Notes: a model not told the origin generated them from the sequence alone. Counted from the first letter of the stretch, positions 7,648 to 16,792 are shown. The stretch: 64,000 nucleotides of DNA from Desulfosporosinus sp049943955 (GCF_049943955.1 NZ_JBNFTW010000001.1:646277-710276), one strand, 5' to 3'. Made by a program: numbers and translations.

Positions 7648-8710
7648 ACTTTTAGGAAGTTGGGAGATAAAGAAAACAAATACAAGCTCTGGGTTAAAGA
7701 AGGTTGTCATCTCTGTAACTTCCATCATCCTGGGTTTAATCTTTGCGGGTCTTTTTGTGCTGCTCACCGGGAAAAATCCTTTGGAACTTTACACTGAGAT
7801 CGTGCAATCCTCTGTAGGTTCTATCTACGGCTTAAGTGAAACCATCGTAGAAATGATTCCTCTTGCCTTGTGCTCCTTAGGGGTCTCTTTGGCGTTCCGC
7901 ATGCAATTATGGAATATCGGAGCGGAAGGCCAATTTTATATGGGAGCTTTTGGGGCAACCTATTTTGCTCTCTTCTTTTCCGGTTTGCCTAAACTGGTAC
8001 TCCTGCCCCTGATGTTACTCGCAGGGTTAATTTGTGGGGGACTTTGGGCTTTGATTCCTGCCCTGCCGAAGGCTTTTTGGAATGTTAATGAAACGATCAG
8101 TTCTCTTTTACTTAACTATGTGGCTTACCTTTGGATTGCCTACCTTGTATATGGTCCTTGGAAGGATCCGAAAGGAAATAACTTTCCTCTGACAAAGCAG
8201 TTTTCAGATAACGGAACAATTCCTGCTTTCGGGAACACTCGCATCAGTTATGCGCTTTTTTTGATGGCTATTATTGCAGTTATTCTATTTTTTATTCTTA
8301 AGTATTCTAAATGGGGTTATGAGATACGTGTCAGCGGTTCCAGCCGCAAAGCCGCTGATTATGCAGGTATGAGCTATATTAAAAATGTCATAATGGTTAT
8401 GTTTTTGAGCGGGGCTATATCAGGAATTGCTGGGATGGCTGAGGTATCAGGCGTTCTCCACCGCTTACAGCAGACTATTTCTCCGGGCTACGGTTATACC
8501 GCCATACTTATTGCCCTGCTGGCCCGTCTGAATCCCATCAGTATCCTCCTTGTATCCTTTTTAATGGGTGGATTGCTTGTAGGAGGCTATAGTTTGCAGA
8601 CCTCCGGTTTTCCCTCAAGCATGGTTTCCATGTTTCAAGGCTCGATACTATTTTTCGTACTGGCAGGCGAAATTTTTAATAATTATCGATTGGTAAGAAA
8701 GAAGGCATGA
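7637..8710 (+). CDS. ABC transporter permease, BPD_transp_2 family (nucleoside uptake)
   Basis: 357 residues, about 9-10 hydrophobic segments beginning near residue 22, with the family stretch MQLWNIGAEGQFYMGAFGA and the C-terminal YGYTAILIALLARLNP block. It forms half of the membrane channel of the BMP-dependent importer. The ATG overlaps the ATPase gene end by 11 bp and the next permease starts 4 bp after its stop, so translation is probably coupled. Confidence 0.92.
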   Translation: MKRKLLGSWEIKKTNTSSGLKKVVISVTSIILGLIFAGLFVLLTGKNPLELYTEIVQSSVGSIYGLSETIVEMIPLALCSLGVSLAFRMQLWNIGAEGQFYMGAFGATYFALFFSGLPKLVLLPLMLLAGLICGGLWALIPALPKAFWNVNETISSLLLNYVAYLWIAYLVYGPWKDPKGNNFPLTKQFSDNGTIPAFGNTRISYALFLMAIIAVILFFILKYSKWGYEIRVSGSSRKAADYAGMSYIKNVIMVMFLSGAISGIAGMAEVSGVLHRLQQTISPGYGYTAILIALLARLNPISILLVSFLMGGLLVGGYSLQTSGFPSSMVSMFQGSILFFVLAGEIFNNYRLVRKKA

Positions 8711-8714
8711 TGGT

Positions 8715-9647
8715 ATGGATCTGAATTATTTAATCGCCATCCTTGCCTCCGGCGTTGTTGCAGGCACTCCGATTTTATATGCTTCTCTTGGAGAAGTAAT
8801 CACAGAGCGTGCCGGCATTTTGAATCTGGGGGTTGAAGGCATGATGCTCGTGGGGGCAGTAAGTGCTTTTTACGTGGGAACGTTTTCCCAGAATAAATGG
8901 CTGGGTTTACTAGTGGCTATCGTCGCCGGCGGACTTATGGCCCTGATTCATGCGGTAATAACCATTGTTTTTCGGGCCAATCAAGTGGCGAGCGGTTTAG
9001 CCTTGACAATTTTTGGTACAGGCTTATCGGCTTACTTAGGTCGTACGCTCGTCGGAATTCCGCCGACTTCAACGTTTAAAGCTGTTCCTCTTCCGGGTCT
9101 CTCTCAAATTCCTATCATCGGCAAAATTCTATTCAATCAGGATCTTATGGTTTACCTGAGTGTGATTCTTGTTGTTGTCCTTTGGTTTGTCTTTTATAAA
9201 ACAAAGGCAGGCCTTCTTCTTAGGGCAGCCGGGGAAAATCCGTCGGCTGTCGATGCTTTGGGACACAATATTTTTCTGGTTCGCTATGCTGCAGTCATAG
9301 GGGGAGGCATGTTTGCAGGTGCCGGGGGCGCTTATCTATCCCTGGCTTATTCTCCTTCTTGGGTTGAAAACATGTCGGCAGGCCGTGGCTGGATTGCCGT
9401 TGCCCTTGTTATTTTTGCCGTTTGGGACCCTGCTCGCGCTTTGTTGGGAGCCTGGCTGTTTGGTGTCATTGCATCACTGGGGTTACATCTTCAGGCTTTA
9501 GGCGTGATGATTCCGTCCTATTTTTTGCAAATGCTTCCCTATATTTTTACGTTTATTGTTTTGGTTATTACAACGAGGGAAACGAAAACCAGGCGTTCAG
9601 GAACACCGGCTGCTCTTGGAATTCCTTACTCGCGTGAGGAACGTTAG
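8715..9647 (+). CDS. ABC transporter permease, BPD_transp_2 family (nucleoside uptake)
   Basis: 310 residues, about 8 hydrophobic segments. The conserved ERAGILNLGVEGMMLVGA and LLLRAAGENPSAVDALGHN blocks identify the second permease of the nucleoside importer. It starts 4 bp after the previous gene. Its stop codon touches the first base of the interspersed repeat at 9646, so the repeat inserted or arose exactly at the gene end without harming the reading frame. Confidence 0.92.
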   Translation: MDLNYLIAILASGVVAGTPILYASLGEVITERAGILNLGVEGMMLVGAVSAFYVGTFSQNKWLGLLVAIVAGGLMALIHAVITIVFRANQVASGLALTIFGTGLSAYLGRTLVGIPPTSTFKAVPLPGLSQIPIIGKILFNQDLMVYLSVILVVVLWFVFYKTKAGLLLRAAGENPSAVDALGHNIFLVRYAAVIGGGMFAGAGGAYLSLAYSPSWVENMSAGRGWIAVALVIFAVWDPARALLGAWLFGVIASLGLHLQALGVMIPSYFLQMLPYIFTFIVLVITTRETKTRRSGTPAALGIPYSREER

Positions 9648-9685
9648 TGAACTCGTTCAACTAAAGCGCCTAGCCCATAACAAAT
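9646..9685 (+). repeat. Short copy of an interspersed structured repeat
   Basis: 40 bp starting AGTGAACTCGTTCA and ending CCTAGCCCATAACAAAT. It matches the copy at 16881-16974 at 39 of 40 bases, but lacks 54 internal bases of that copy. The missing part is flanked in the long copy by the direct repeat AAAGC, so this copy looks like a deletion product. It overlaps the last two bases of the permease stop codon. Confidence 0.85.
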
Positions 9686-9695
9686 TTGATTTTAA

Positions 9696-9726
9696 GGGAG
9701 CCAACGCAAAAAAGTTGGCTCTTACT
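9696..9726 (+). terminator. Hairpin between the permease gene and adenine deaminase gene
   Basis: GAGCCAAC (9698-9705) pairs with GTTGGCTC (9714-9721) around an A-rich loop; TTACTTTGT follows. A weak terminator that may lower but not stop read-through into the deaminase gene. Confidence 0.6.
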
Positions 9727-9752
9727 TTGTATTCTACTAAGAGGTGATAGTT

Positions 9753-11513
9753 ATGAGAACTTATGAAGATATTAAAACAGTGCTAGAAGCAGGTTTGAAA
9801 ATTCAGGGTTGTGATCTAAAGCTGGAAAATGTTAATCTGGTCAATGTTTATTCTTCACAGATTTATCCCACGGACATATATATTAAGGGAAAACGGATTG
9901 TATCTATTGATCCTCAAGCAAGTTTAACAGCCAAAGAGACTCTCAATTGCCAGGGGATGTATGCCATACCGGGTTTAATTGACGGACATATGCATTTTGA
10001 AACTACATTGCTCTCACCGGAGTCCCTAGCCGAAGTTCTTGTACCTCAAGGTACGACAACCCTGATGGCTGATCTTATGGAGATAGCCAATGTTGCGGGG
10101 ATTGAGGGGGTCAAAGCTTTATTAAATTCGATTGCGAGTCTTCCTTATCGAACCTATATTCAGGTTTCTTCCCGAGTTCCCACAGCCCCGGGCTTAGAGA
10201 CGACCGGAGGTGTTTTAGGACTGGCCGAAGTCGAAGAATTGTTAAACTGGCGGGAAAGTATTAGCTTAGGCGAACTTGATCCCTCGAAGGTTCTTTTTGT
10301 CCAGGATGAATATCTGCGAAAAATTGCCGCGGCCCTAAGCCGCCGAAAGATTGTTAACGGACATGCTATTGGCCGGTCCGGACAGGAGCTCAATGCCTAT
10401 GCCAGTGCGGGCATGTCTGATGACCATGAATGTGTGACGTTCCAACAGCTTTTGGAGAGAGTGCAGTTAGGGATGACGGTGATGATTCGGGAAGGAAGCA
10501 CGGAACGTAATGTTGAAGAACTTATTCGCGGGGTTATCAGGCAGGGACTGAGCTCTGAACATTTAATATTCTGCACCGATGACAAGCATGTCATTGATAT
10601 TCGTAACGAAGGTCATATTAATTACAATGTTAATAAAGCGATTTCGCTGGGAATGAGACCAATTCAAGCTATCCAAATGGCAACCTTGAATCCAGCAAGG
10701 CATTTCCGCTTAGAGGATGAGATCGGGAGTATTACCCCTGGAAGATTGGCGGATATACTTCTCGTCAAAGAATTGTCGGATATTACCCCCGTCAAAGTTA
10801 TATATGAAGGAAACGTTGTTGCTGAGAACGGTCGGCTTGTGAAGGAAAGCAACCAGGGATGTTATCCTAAGTGGATCAAAGAGACTGTTAAACTCCAAAA
10901 ACCTATTACGGAAGATTCCTTTCACATACCTGCCAAAAGGCAAGGACCGAGCACTCGGGTAAATGTGATTCGCATCTATAACGATCAAATTATTAATGAA
11001 TGGGATATTGAGGAATTACCTGTAGTTAAGGGGCAAATTGACAATAACCCTGATCAGGATGTTTTAAAGCTTGCCATTGTTGAACGCTATGGTAAAACAG
11101 GAGGAGTTGGGATTGGCTTCGTAAAGGGTTTTCGCCTGAAACGAGGGGCTTTAGCAACCTCCATGTCTCATGACCATCATAATATTGTCTGTGTGGGGAC
11201 AAATGATAAGGATATGGCCTGTGCGGTAAACCTGATTCACAAGCTGCAAGGCGGGATGGCAGCTGTTAATAATGGTGAGATTATTGGAAAGATGGAATTG
11301 CCAATTGGCGGTTTAATGAGTGAAAAACCGGCTGAAGTTGTGCTCGGAGAGCTCGAAGAGGTAAATAAGGCAGCTCGGCAATTAGGGTGCACCTTGACCT
11401 CACCGTTCATGACCTTATGTTTTATTTCCTTACCAACAGTTCCTAAATTAGGCCTGACAGATTTTGGGCTTGTAGATGTGCTCGAACACAAATTAATTGA
11501 TTTAGAACTATAA
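9753..11513 (+). CDS. ade: Adenine deaminase
   Basis: 586 residues from the ATG at 9753, chosen for the GAGGTGAT ribosome site; an in-frame GTG at 9744 is part of that site. Amidohydrolase fold: IPGLIDGHMHFET holds the metal-binding HxH, later metal and catalytic residues lie in NGHAIG, SDDHE and CTDDKH, and the C-terminal half (VNVIRIYNDQIINEW to PFMTLCFISLPTVP) is the adenine deaminase C domain. It converts adenine to hypoxanthine and ammonia. Lying behind a nucleoside importer, it completes a purine salvage unit. Strong terminator 70 bp downstream. Confidence 0.93.
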   Translation: MRTYEDIKTVLEAGLKIQGCDLKLENVNLVNVYSSQIYPTDIYIKGKRIVSIDPQASLTAKETLNCQGMYAIPGLIDGHMHFETTLLSPESLAEVLVPQGTTTLMADLMEIANVAGIEGVKALLNSIASLPYRTYIQVSSRVPTAPGLETTGGVLGLAEVEELLNWRESISLGELDPSKVLFVQDEYLRKIAAALSRRKIVNGHAIGRSGQELNAYASAGMSDDHECVTFQQLLERVQLGMTVMIREGSTERNVEELIRGVIRQGLSSEHLIFCTDDKHVIDIRNEGHINYNVNKAISLGMRPIQAIQMATLNPARHFRLEDEIGSITPGRLADILLVKELSDITPVKVIYEGNVVAENGRLVKESNQGCYPKWIKETVKLQKPITEDSFHIPAKRQGPSTRVNVIRIYNDQIINEWDIEELPVVKGQIDNNPDQDVLKLAIVERYGKTGGVGIGFVKGFRLKRGALATSMSHDHHNIVCVGTNDKDMACAVNLIHKLQGGMAAVNNGEIIGKMELPIGGLMSEKPAEVVLGELEEVNKAARQLGCTLTSPFMTLCFISLPTVPKLGLTDFGLVDVLEHKLIDLEL

Positions 11514-11582
11514 TCTTAACAGAGGGCTCTAGGATTAAGGAAACTGGTTTAAGTTCAGGTTGAATTAAAGATCCTGAATTGA

Positions 11583-11630
11583 AAGGAAGACAAAAAACGA
11601 GGGAAATTCTCGTTTTTTGTCTTCCTTAAT
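11583..11630. terminator. Strong bidirectional intrinsic terminator
   Basis: A perfect 19-bp inverted repeat (11583-11601 with 11609-11627) with a 7-base loop; the stem itself contains an A6 run on the left and T6 on the right. It closes the adenine deaminase transcript. Confidence 0.9.
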
Positions 11631-11855
11631 CTTTTTGTAACCTTTTTTAAGAACTTTGTAAAAAAGAAAAGGACAAAAAGGTGTATTGTATAAATATCCC
11701 GATTAAGACAAGTTAAGCTCAAGAAATGAAGAAGTTCAATTGCTTTTCTAAGGTTTGCCTAATAAGCCATAAAATAATTACCCTCGGCGGTATAAGTTGG
11801 TTTACAATAAAGGGGCAAGTTTAACCCTAGAAACTCGATGAGGTGGAGTGGTCTG
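11631..11855. other. Upstream region of the two-component system
   Basis: AT-rich, non-coding. Possible -10 elements (TATAAA near 11690, TACAAT near 11802) lack a good -35 partner at 16-18 bp. No repeat or structured RNA was recognised. The promoter of the regulator gene must lie here but cannot be fixed by eye. Confidence 0.35.
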
Positions 11856-12554
11856 ATGAAGGAGAAAAAAACAAGAATACTGGTTGTTGAAGATGAAGAA
11901 TCAATCAGGCGCTTTATTACTCTGAATTTATTTGCGGCGGGATATCAAGTGGAGGAGGCAGTAACAGGTGAAGAAGCTCTGTCTATTCTTAAGATGCTTA
12001 TTCCTGATGTTGTCGTACTTGATCTCATGCTTCCCGGTATTAGCGGTCTGGAAGTCTGCCAACAAATTCGTCAATCCATGCCGGAAACCTTAGTTATTAT
12101 GCTGACAGCCAAAGGTCAGGATACAGATAAAATCTTAGGCCTGGAACTAGGCGCGGATGATTATATGGTTAAACCATTTAATCCCTTTGAATTAATTGCC
12201 CGCATTAAAGCAATGCTTCGGCGAAGTATGGGACCAAGAGAGACAAAACAAGTCCTCAACTGTGGGGATTTGTGTTTGGATATAACTTCAAACAAATTTT
12301 TCAAGCAGCAGATTGAAATTGAGTTGACTCCGACTGAATTTGCTTTATTAAAAATATTTATGGAAAACCCAGAAAAGGCACTTAAACGAAATGAGATGCT
12401 TAATGCTGTCTGGGGAGAAGATTACTTTGGCGATACCAAAACACTGGATGTGCATATCAGGCGCTTGCGGGAGAAAATTGAGGATAACCCATCACAACCT
12501 AACTATATTAAGACAGTTTGGGGTTCGGGGTATCGCTGGCAGCAGGAGTCTTAA
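11856..12554 (+). CDS. OmpR/PhoB-family response regulator
   Basis: 232 residues from the ATG at 11856, preferred over 11838 because AGGTGGAG lies between them. Receiver domain (about 1-118) has the acidic pair VVEDEE, phospho-acceptor Asp about 55 in VVLDLMLPG, Thr in MLTAKG and Lys in YMVKPF. The C-terminal winged helix (about 135-230) ends KTVWGSGYRW, typical of PhoB-type DNA-binding domains. The partner kinase gene starts one base after its stop, so the two are one transcript. Target genes are unknown; the closely linked lipoprotein is the obvious candidate. Confidence 0.93.
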   Translation: MKEKKTRILVVEDEESIRRFITLNLFAAGYQVEEAVTGEEALSILKMLIPDVVVLDLMLPGISGLEVCQQIRQSMPETLVIMLTAKGQDTDKILGLELGADDYMVKPFNPFELIARIKAMLRRSMGPRETKQVLNCGDLCLDITSNKFFKQQIEIELTPTEFALLKIFMENPEKALKRNEMLNAVWGEDYFGDTKTLDVHIRRLREKIEDNPSQPNYIKTVWGSGYRWQQES

Positions 12555-12555
12555 G

Positions 12556-13950
12556 ATGAGAGGAATAAGAACAAGGCTAACGGCCAATTTCATGATTGTT
12601 ATTATTATCACGGTCACGATTTTGGAACTGCTTCTTATTTACACTGTCCGACGCAATTATTATGGCAGTTTAGAAGGAAGCCTCACCAATCAGATAAAAA
12701 TTTCAGCGGATTTATATGCCAAATATTTTTCGGATACGTCACTCAAGGAAAATGTTCTTTACAACGTCGATGCTTTTTGGAACCAAAGTAATGCAGAAGT
12801 GGAGATTGTTGACAAGGACGGAAACATTGTCATGGACTCACAAGGGACGATTCCTTCTGAGAAAGCTGTCTATGACGATATTAAGGATGCCCTGACAGGT
12901 AAGACGGGAAAATGGATTGGGACCCTTAGTGGGCATAAGGTTATGGCTGTCTCTTATCCTTTAAAAGCCAAAGATCAGATCGTTGGTGCACTGCGCTTTA
13001 TCACCTCCTTAAGTGCTGTCGATGAAGATATTCAAAATACAGCCGTTATTTTTATTGCCATTGGTGTCGTAGTCGTTGTTATTGTCGGATTAATCAGCAT
13101 CTTCCTGGCAAATACAATAATTGTTCCTTTGCAGGAAGTGACTGAAGCAGCTCAAGAGATGGCCGCCGGAAACTTTCAAGCCCGCAGTAAAAATACCCAT
13201 CAAGATGAAATCGGCAAACTTTCCGATACACTAAACTATATGGCTGATGAAATCGTCAAGAAAGAACAATTGAAAAATGACTTTATTTCTTCGGTGTCCC
13301 ATGAACTTCGTACACCTTTAACCTCAATTATGGGCTGGGCTATAACGCTTCAAAATGAACAATTTCAGCATAAAGATATGCTCAATGACGGACTCGGCAT
13401 CATTGCTAAAGAGAGTGAACGCTTAACCCTTATGGTAGAAGAACTTTTGGATTTTTCTAAGTTTATTTCCGGCAGAATTAAACTCCAAAATGAAGAAATA
13501 AACTTAGAAAATCTTATGGAATATATTCACAAACAATTAACGCCCAGGGCAGTCCGGGAAAATGTAAATTTTAACCTCGAATATCCTGAAAATTTACCAA
13601 TGATCATTTCCGATGCTAATCGTTTGAAACAGTTGTTCATCAATGTTTTAGATAATGCCTTTAATTTTACGTCTCCTGGCGGGTGGATTACCTTTCAGGC
13701 AAAGTTTCAGGAAGAAGTGATTATGATTATAATTTCTGATAATGGATGTGGAATTAGGGCCGATGAATTGCCCATGGTCAAAGAAAAATTTTACAAAGGG
13801 AAAAGCTCACACTCTAAAAATGGGATCGGTTTGTCAATTTGCGAGGAGATTGTCAATTTAATTGGCGGCAAATTAGAAATTAAGAGCGTGTTAGATCAAG
13901 GAACAAATGTTATAATCACCCTGCCCAAAGGGGTGATTCTTGATGGTTAG
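12556..13950 (+). CDS. Sensor histidine kinase
   Basis: 464 residues from the ATG at 12556 (AGGAG upstream; the frame open further back overlaps the regulator gene). Two membrane segments (about 9-30 and 160-185) enclose an extracytoplasmic sensor domain of about 130 residues. A HAMP domain follows, then the HisKA box SSVSHELRTPLTS with His about 249, and an HATPase domain with N box DNAFNF and G boxes DNGCGI and NGIGLSI. It phosphorylates the regulator encoded immediately upstream. The signal is not readable. Its last codons overlap the start of the next gene. Confidence 0.93.
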   Translation: MRGIRTRLTANFMIVIIITVTILELLLIYTVRRNYYGSLEGSLTNQIKISADLYAKYFSDTSLKENVLYNVDAFWNQSNAEVEIVDKDGNIVMDSQGTIPSEKAVYDDIKDALTGKTGKWIGTLSGHKVMAVSYPLKAKDQIVGALRFITSLSAVDEDIQNTAVIFIAIGVVVVVIVGLISIFLANTIIVPLQEVTEAAQEMAAGNFQARSKNTHQDEIGKLSDTLNYMADEIVKKEQLKNDFISSVSHELRTPLTSIMGWAITLQNEQFQHKDMLNDGLGIIAKESERLTLMVEELLDFSKFISGRIKLQNEEINLENLMEYIHKQLTPRAVRENVNFNLEYPENLPMIISDANRLKQLFINVLDNAFNFTSPGGWITFQAKFQEEVIMIIISDNGCGIRADELPMVKEKFYKGKSSHSKNGIGLSICEEIVNLIGGKLEIKSVLDQGTNVIITLPKGVILDG

Positions 13951-15409
13951 GATTGTCAGGCTTTTAATAATGGTGCTTATCATTTTTTTGCTTGGTGGAT
14001 GTACTAAACTTTCCTGGACTACTGCGGGGAAAATTATTCCGCCTAACAGCAGTGTCTGCCCTTTGCAAGGAAAATGGGTTGTGATTCAGGACTTGAGTGC
14101 CAGCAGGCACGGAGGAGATAATGATCAGATATGGATTGGAGATAGTGCCCAGTTCACCCGGGAAGCAGCTATGCTCGGAAATTATGTCTGGAACCAGCCC
14201 TCTTATAAAATTAAGAAGGTCAATTCCACAGATTATTTAATGACAAAATACTTGATGCTTTCAAGTAGTATAGTGCCGAATAATACGGTAATTGAAGTAA
14301 CCACCGTATCAACTTCTGAAAACTTTTTGGGTGAATTTATCAGGGTTGATGATTCCAAGCTTATCGCCTTCGCCGAGAACAAGGTCTTGCTGCTGAAAAA
14401 GGTATCGGATCAAGTGGACAGTTCCTTAGCTGCTGCCAATCCTAATGAAGCAACTATAAGTCAAACAGGCAGGCCCGCAACGTCAGGTGTTTTGCTAGGG
14501 TTAAAAATTCCTGAAAATGATGGTCATGCTTATCAGACGCTTTGGATAGCAGCAAGCAATGGAAAACTTCACCCGATATTAACGGGGAAAGACATATTTT
14601 TTCCGCGAAGCAGTGGATTTTGGTTTCTGCAAGTCCAGAATGTGTCGGACGGAGCTATAAAAGAGGATGAATTATCAGCGCGTGACGTTTCGACTAAAAT
14701 TTCAGGACTTGAAACAAAAGCGATGAAGATTACTCAACATGATATTTCAGAGAAGATACACCAAAAAATTATAGATTATGTTGGTAATGATTATGTGGCC
14801 ATTGAAAACAAAGTTAATGGTGTCAATCAATTGCAGGTATTACTTGTTGACAAAATTTCAGCCCAAGAAGGAGTCAAGATATCTGACTTACTGGAAAATG
14901 GAGGATCCGTCGTTTATAACAATGCCGGGGATCAAGCTATTCAATCTCTAAGAAATAAAGGAATTTTAGCGACGGATAATGATGAAAGTGAGGAGAATTT
15001 TGGGCTTACTCGTAAAAATGGACATTGGTATCTTCAGGGGAGAATTAACTATCAAGACGAGAATACCCCTCGCTATCTGGACTATAATGTCAATTTAATT
15101 CCTCCTGCCAAAATGGTTTCTTATGACACACTGTGTCTTAGCTGGCAAAATATCAAAGACCGAGTTCCTGATGCTATGGATGCATTCACTTCACCTAATC
15201 GGGATATCGCTATAATTACGACCAAAACTAAGCTCTATGTTTACGGAATTACAAATGCTCAGTTAGGCAGCGAACCTTTGACGAAAATAAATTTAAAAGA
15301 AGGGGAGACGGTAGTTATGGCTGAATGGGCTACGGGATCTTATGTTGAAAATTGGGAGAAAGCTTTCGTAGCAAATGGTGCTCAGAAGTATGATCTGACA
15401 TCACCGTAA
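13943..15409 (+). CDS. Lipoprotein of unknown function linked to the two-component system
   Basis: 488 residues from the ATG at 13943 (AAAGGGGTG upstream); a TTG three bases earlier is also in frame. The signal segment MVRIVRLLIMVLIIFLLGGC places a lipid-modified Cys at about 20. I recognise no domain in the remainder, which is mixed and probably beta-rich. The start overlaps the kinase gene by 8 bp, so translation is coupled. By analogy with other kinase-lipoprotein pairs it might tune the sensor at the cell surface, but this is inference. Confidence 0.8.
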   Translation: MVRIVRLLIMVLIIFLLGGCTKLSWTTAGKIIPPNSSVCPLQGKWVVIQDLSASRHGGDNDQIWIGDSAQFTREAAMLGNYVWNQPSYKIKKVNSTDYLMTKYLMLSSSIVPNNTVIEVTTVSTSENFLGEFIRVDDSKLIAFAENKVLLLKKVSDQVDSSLAAANPNEATISQTGRPATSGVLLGLKIPENDGHAYQTLWIAASNGKLHPILTGKDIFFPRSSGFWFLQVQNVSDGAIKEDELSARDVSTKISGLETKAMKITQHDISEKIHQKIIDYVGNDYVAIENKVNGVNQLQVLLVDKISAQEGVKISDLLENGGSVVYNNAGDQAIQSLRNKGILATDNDESEENFGLTRKNGHWYLQGRINYQDENTPRYLDYNVNLIPPAKMVSYDTLCLSWQNIKDRVPDAMDAFTSPNRDIAIITTKTKLYVYGITNAQLGSEPLTKINLKEGETVVMAEWATGSYVENWEKAFVANGAQKYDLTSP

Positions 15410-15466
15410 CGGAGCAAAAGGGAATACTGATAAGTTGTTAAATATATAATAGAAAGGTTGACCACA

Positions 15467-15568
15467 ATGAGTTTTGATTTTTTTCTTACAGCTTCTGTAT
15501 TTTCTATTTTAGGTTATAGTTTGTGTTACATTACTATGGCTCATAATAAGGAAATCAATAAAGAATAG
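15467..15568 (+). CDS. Small membrane peptide, 33 residues
   Basis: ATG at 15467 with AAAGG upstream encodes 33 residues: a single hydrophobic segment (about 5-24, FFLTASVFSILGYSLCYITM) and a charged tail ending NKEINKE. It lies 57 bp after the lipoprotein gene in the same direction and before a hairpin, so it may be the last gene of the two-component unit. Size and layout fit small single-pass membrane peptides. Function unknown. Confidence 0.5.
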   Translation: MSFDFFLTASVFSILGYSLCYITMAHNKEINKE

Positions 15569-15622
15569 GTTCGCTATTCCATTGTTGTTTAAGAATCATC
15601 AACTGAATTCATGAAAAAATAG

Positions 15623-15649
15623 AAGAGCCAGGCAATTGCCTCGGCTCTT
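15623..15649 (-). terminator. Intrinsic terminator of the spore protein gene
   Basis: AAGAGCC/GGCTCTT with an inner GGCAATTGCC palindrome. On the minus strand it is followed by CTATTTTTTC, so it ends the small spore protein transcript; on the plus strand there is no T-run. Confidence 0.75.
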
Positions 15650-15693
15650 AACAAAGGAATTATTAATCGTGAGACTCTCATTGGTTTGGTTTT

Positions 15694-15879
15694 TTATGAC
15701 ATTCTGTTCCCTGGAAGGTTACGCTCGGCTAACTCAATAGCCATTTTCACCATATTTCCACAGTCCCTTGAAGAAACTCCTCCAAAACCTTCTTGATGAA
15801 GGGTCCCAGCAAATCCTAACTCTTGAGCAATTTGCTCTTTTAACTCGTTTGACATAATGCTGCTGCGTCGTCTTGACAT
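15694..15879 (-). CDS. Alpha/beta-type small acid-soluble spore protein
   Basis: 61 residues from the ATG at 15879, chosen for GGGAGG seven bases upstream; the longer frame to 15897 lacks a site. ELKEQIAQELGFAG, GGVSSRDCGNMVKMAIELAERNL match the alpha/beta SASP pattern, in which the protein coats spore DNA and is later cut by the germination protease in the E-A/G region. Two changes from the usual GxLTSRxxGxxGGxMVKRM block are seen: Cys in place of a small residue and loss of one GG. Expression would be forespore-specific; no clean SigG promoter could be fixed. Confidence 0.85.
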   Translation of the reverse strand: MSRRRSSIMSNELKEQIAQELGFAGTLHQEGFGGVSSRDCGNMVKMAIELAERNLPGNRMS

Positions 15880-16057
15880 GTGGAATCCTCCCTTCAAATG
15901 GTAGTTTCTTGCAATATACTGTTTCTGATGAAAGCATTGTTAGTATATGATTATAAGGCAAAGCTATGTACTAAAAAATTTACTCCGGTTCAATAATTTG
16001 GAATTAAACTGGTTTTGAAACTATTTCTTCCTTGATTGATGCAGAACTTATATTTCG

Positions 16058-16086
16058 TTGGCTTTTAAATGGAAAAAAGATATAAT
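16058..16086 (+). promoter_or_regulatory. SigA-type promoter of the DUF3786 gene
   Basis: TTGGCT (16058-16063), 17-bp spacer, TATAAT (16081-16086), 42 bp before the predicted TTG start. Confidence 0.7.
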
Positions 16087-16127
16087 GTGAGAAAAAAATA
16101 ACAGCAGACGGAAAGAAGGAGAGGAGT

Positions 16128-16736
16128 TTGGTTAATTATACGGCAGCTCAGGAGTTAGCGCTGGAAAAGTTTAGAGCAAATTCTTTAGAAGTTATATCGT
16201 ACTATTCAAGGTATCCTCTTGTGGGTAATACCCTTTCCATTGATTTTCTGGGTGGTCAATACATTCTGGATTATCCCGGCGGAATTTTTAAAACTGTTAA
16301 TTCCTTCGACAAAGAACTATCTATACCTACGCAAATCTTAATCCTTCATTACCTGGCAAATATAGCTGAGGTTGAAGAGACTGGAAAACTAATATCATTT
16401 AAAGAATTACCCGGAGGAAGCATCTATATTCAGCCCTTTACCCACCGGGCTATTGATCCATTGATCAGATTCTTTGGGGAGAAGCCGGATAAACTAGAAG
16501 AAGTGGTCAGCCATTTAGGGGGATCTGCTAATAGCCTCGGAGACGTGGGAGTGACTATCAGGGCTTTTCCGCGCGTGCCGGTTACGTTGATACTATGGAG
16601 AGGGGATGATGAATTTCCAGCTTCGGGGAATATTCTATTTGATTCTTCGGCATCGTTAATGCTTCCAACTGAAGACTATGCCGTTCTTGCCAGTGCTATT
16701 GTTTTCAGGCTAAAAGGGTTAAGCTCTATGATTTAG
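16128..16736 (+). CDS. DUF3786 domain protein
   Basis: 202 residues starting at a TTG (AAGGAG upstream, no nearby ATG in frame). The stretch LSIDFLGGQYILDYPGG, QILILHYLANIAEVEETGKLISFKELPGGSIY and IRFFGEKPDKL matches DUF3786, a family of unknown function found mainly in anaerobes. No membrane segment or signal is seen. It has its own promoter and terminator and so is monocistronic. Confidence 0.82.
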   Translation: MVNYTAAQELALEKFRANSLEVISYYSRYPLVGNTLSIDFLGGQYILDYPGGIFKTVNSFDKELSIPTQILILHYLANIAEVEETGKLISFKELPGGSIYIQPFTHRAIDPLIRFFGEKPDKLEEVVSHLGGSANSLGDVGVTIRAFPRVPVTLILWRGDDEFPASGNILFDSSASLMLPTEDYAVLASAIVFRLKGLSSMI

Positions 16737-16792
16737 ATAAGCTACTATCTTATGAGATCTATTCTTGGAATTAAAGATATTAGAATTTATTT

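Noticed and set aside
7270..7767. 165-residue minus-strand frame within the ABC ATPase gene
   Set aside because: It lies fully antisense to conserved ATPase motifs and the permease start, with no ribosome site.
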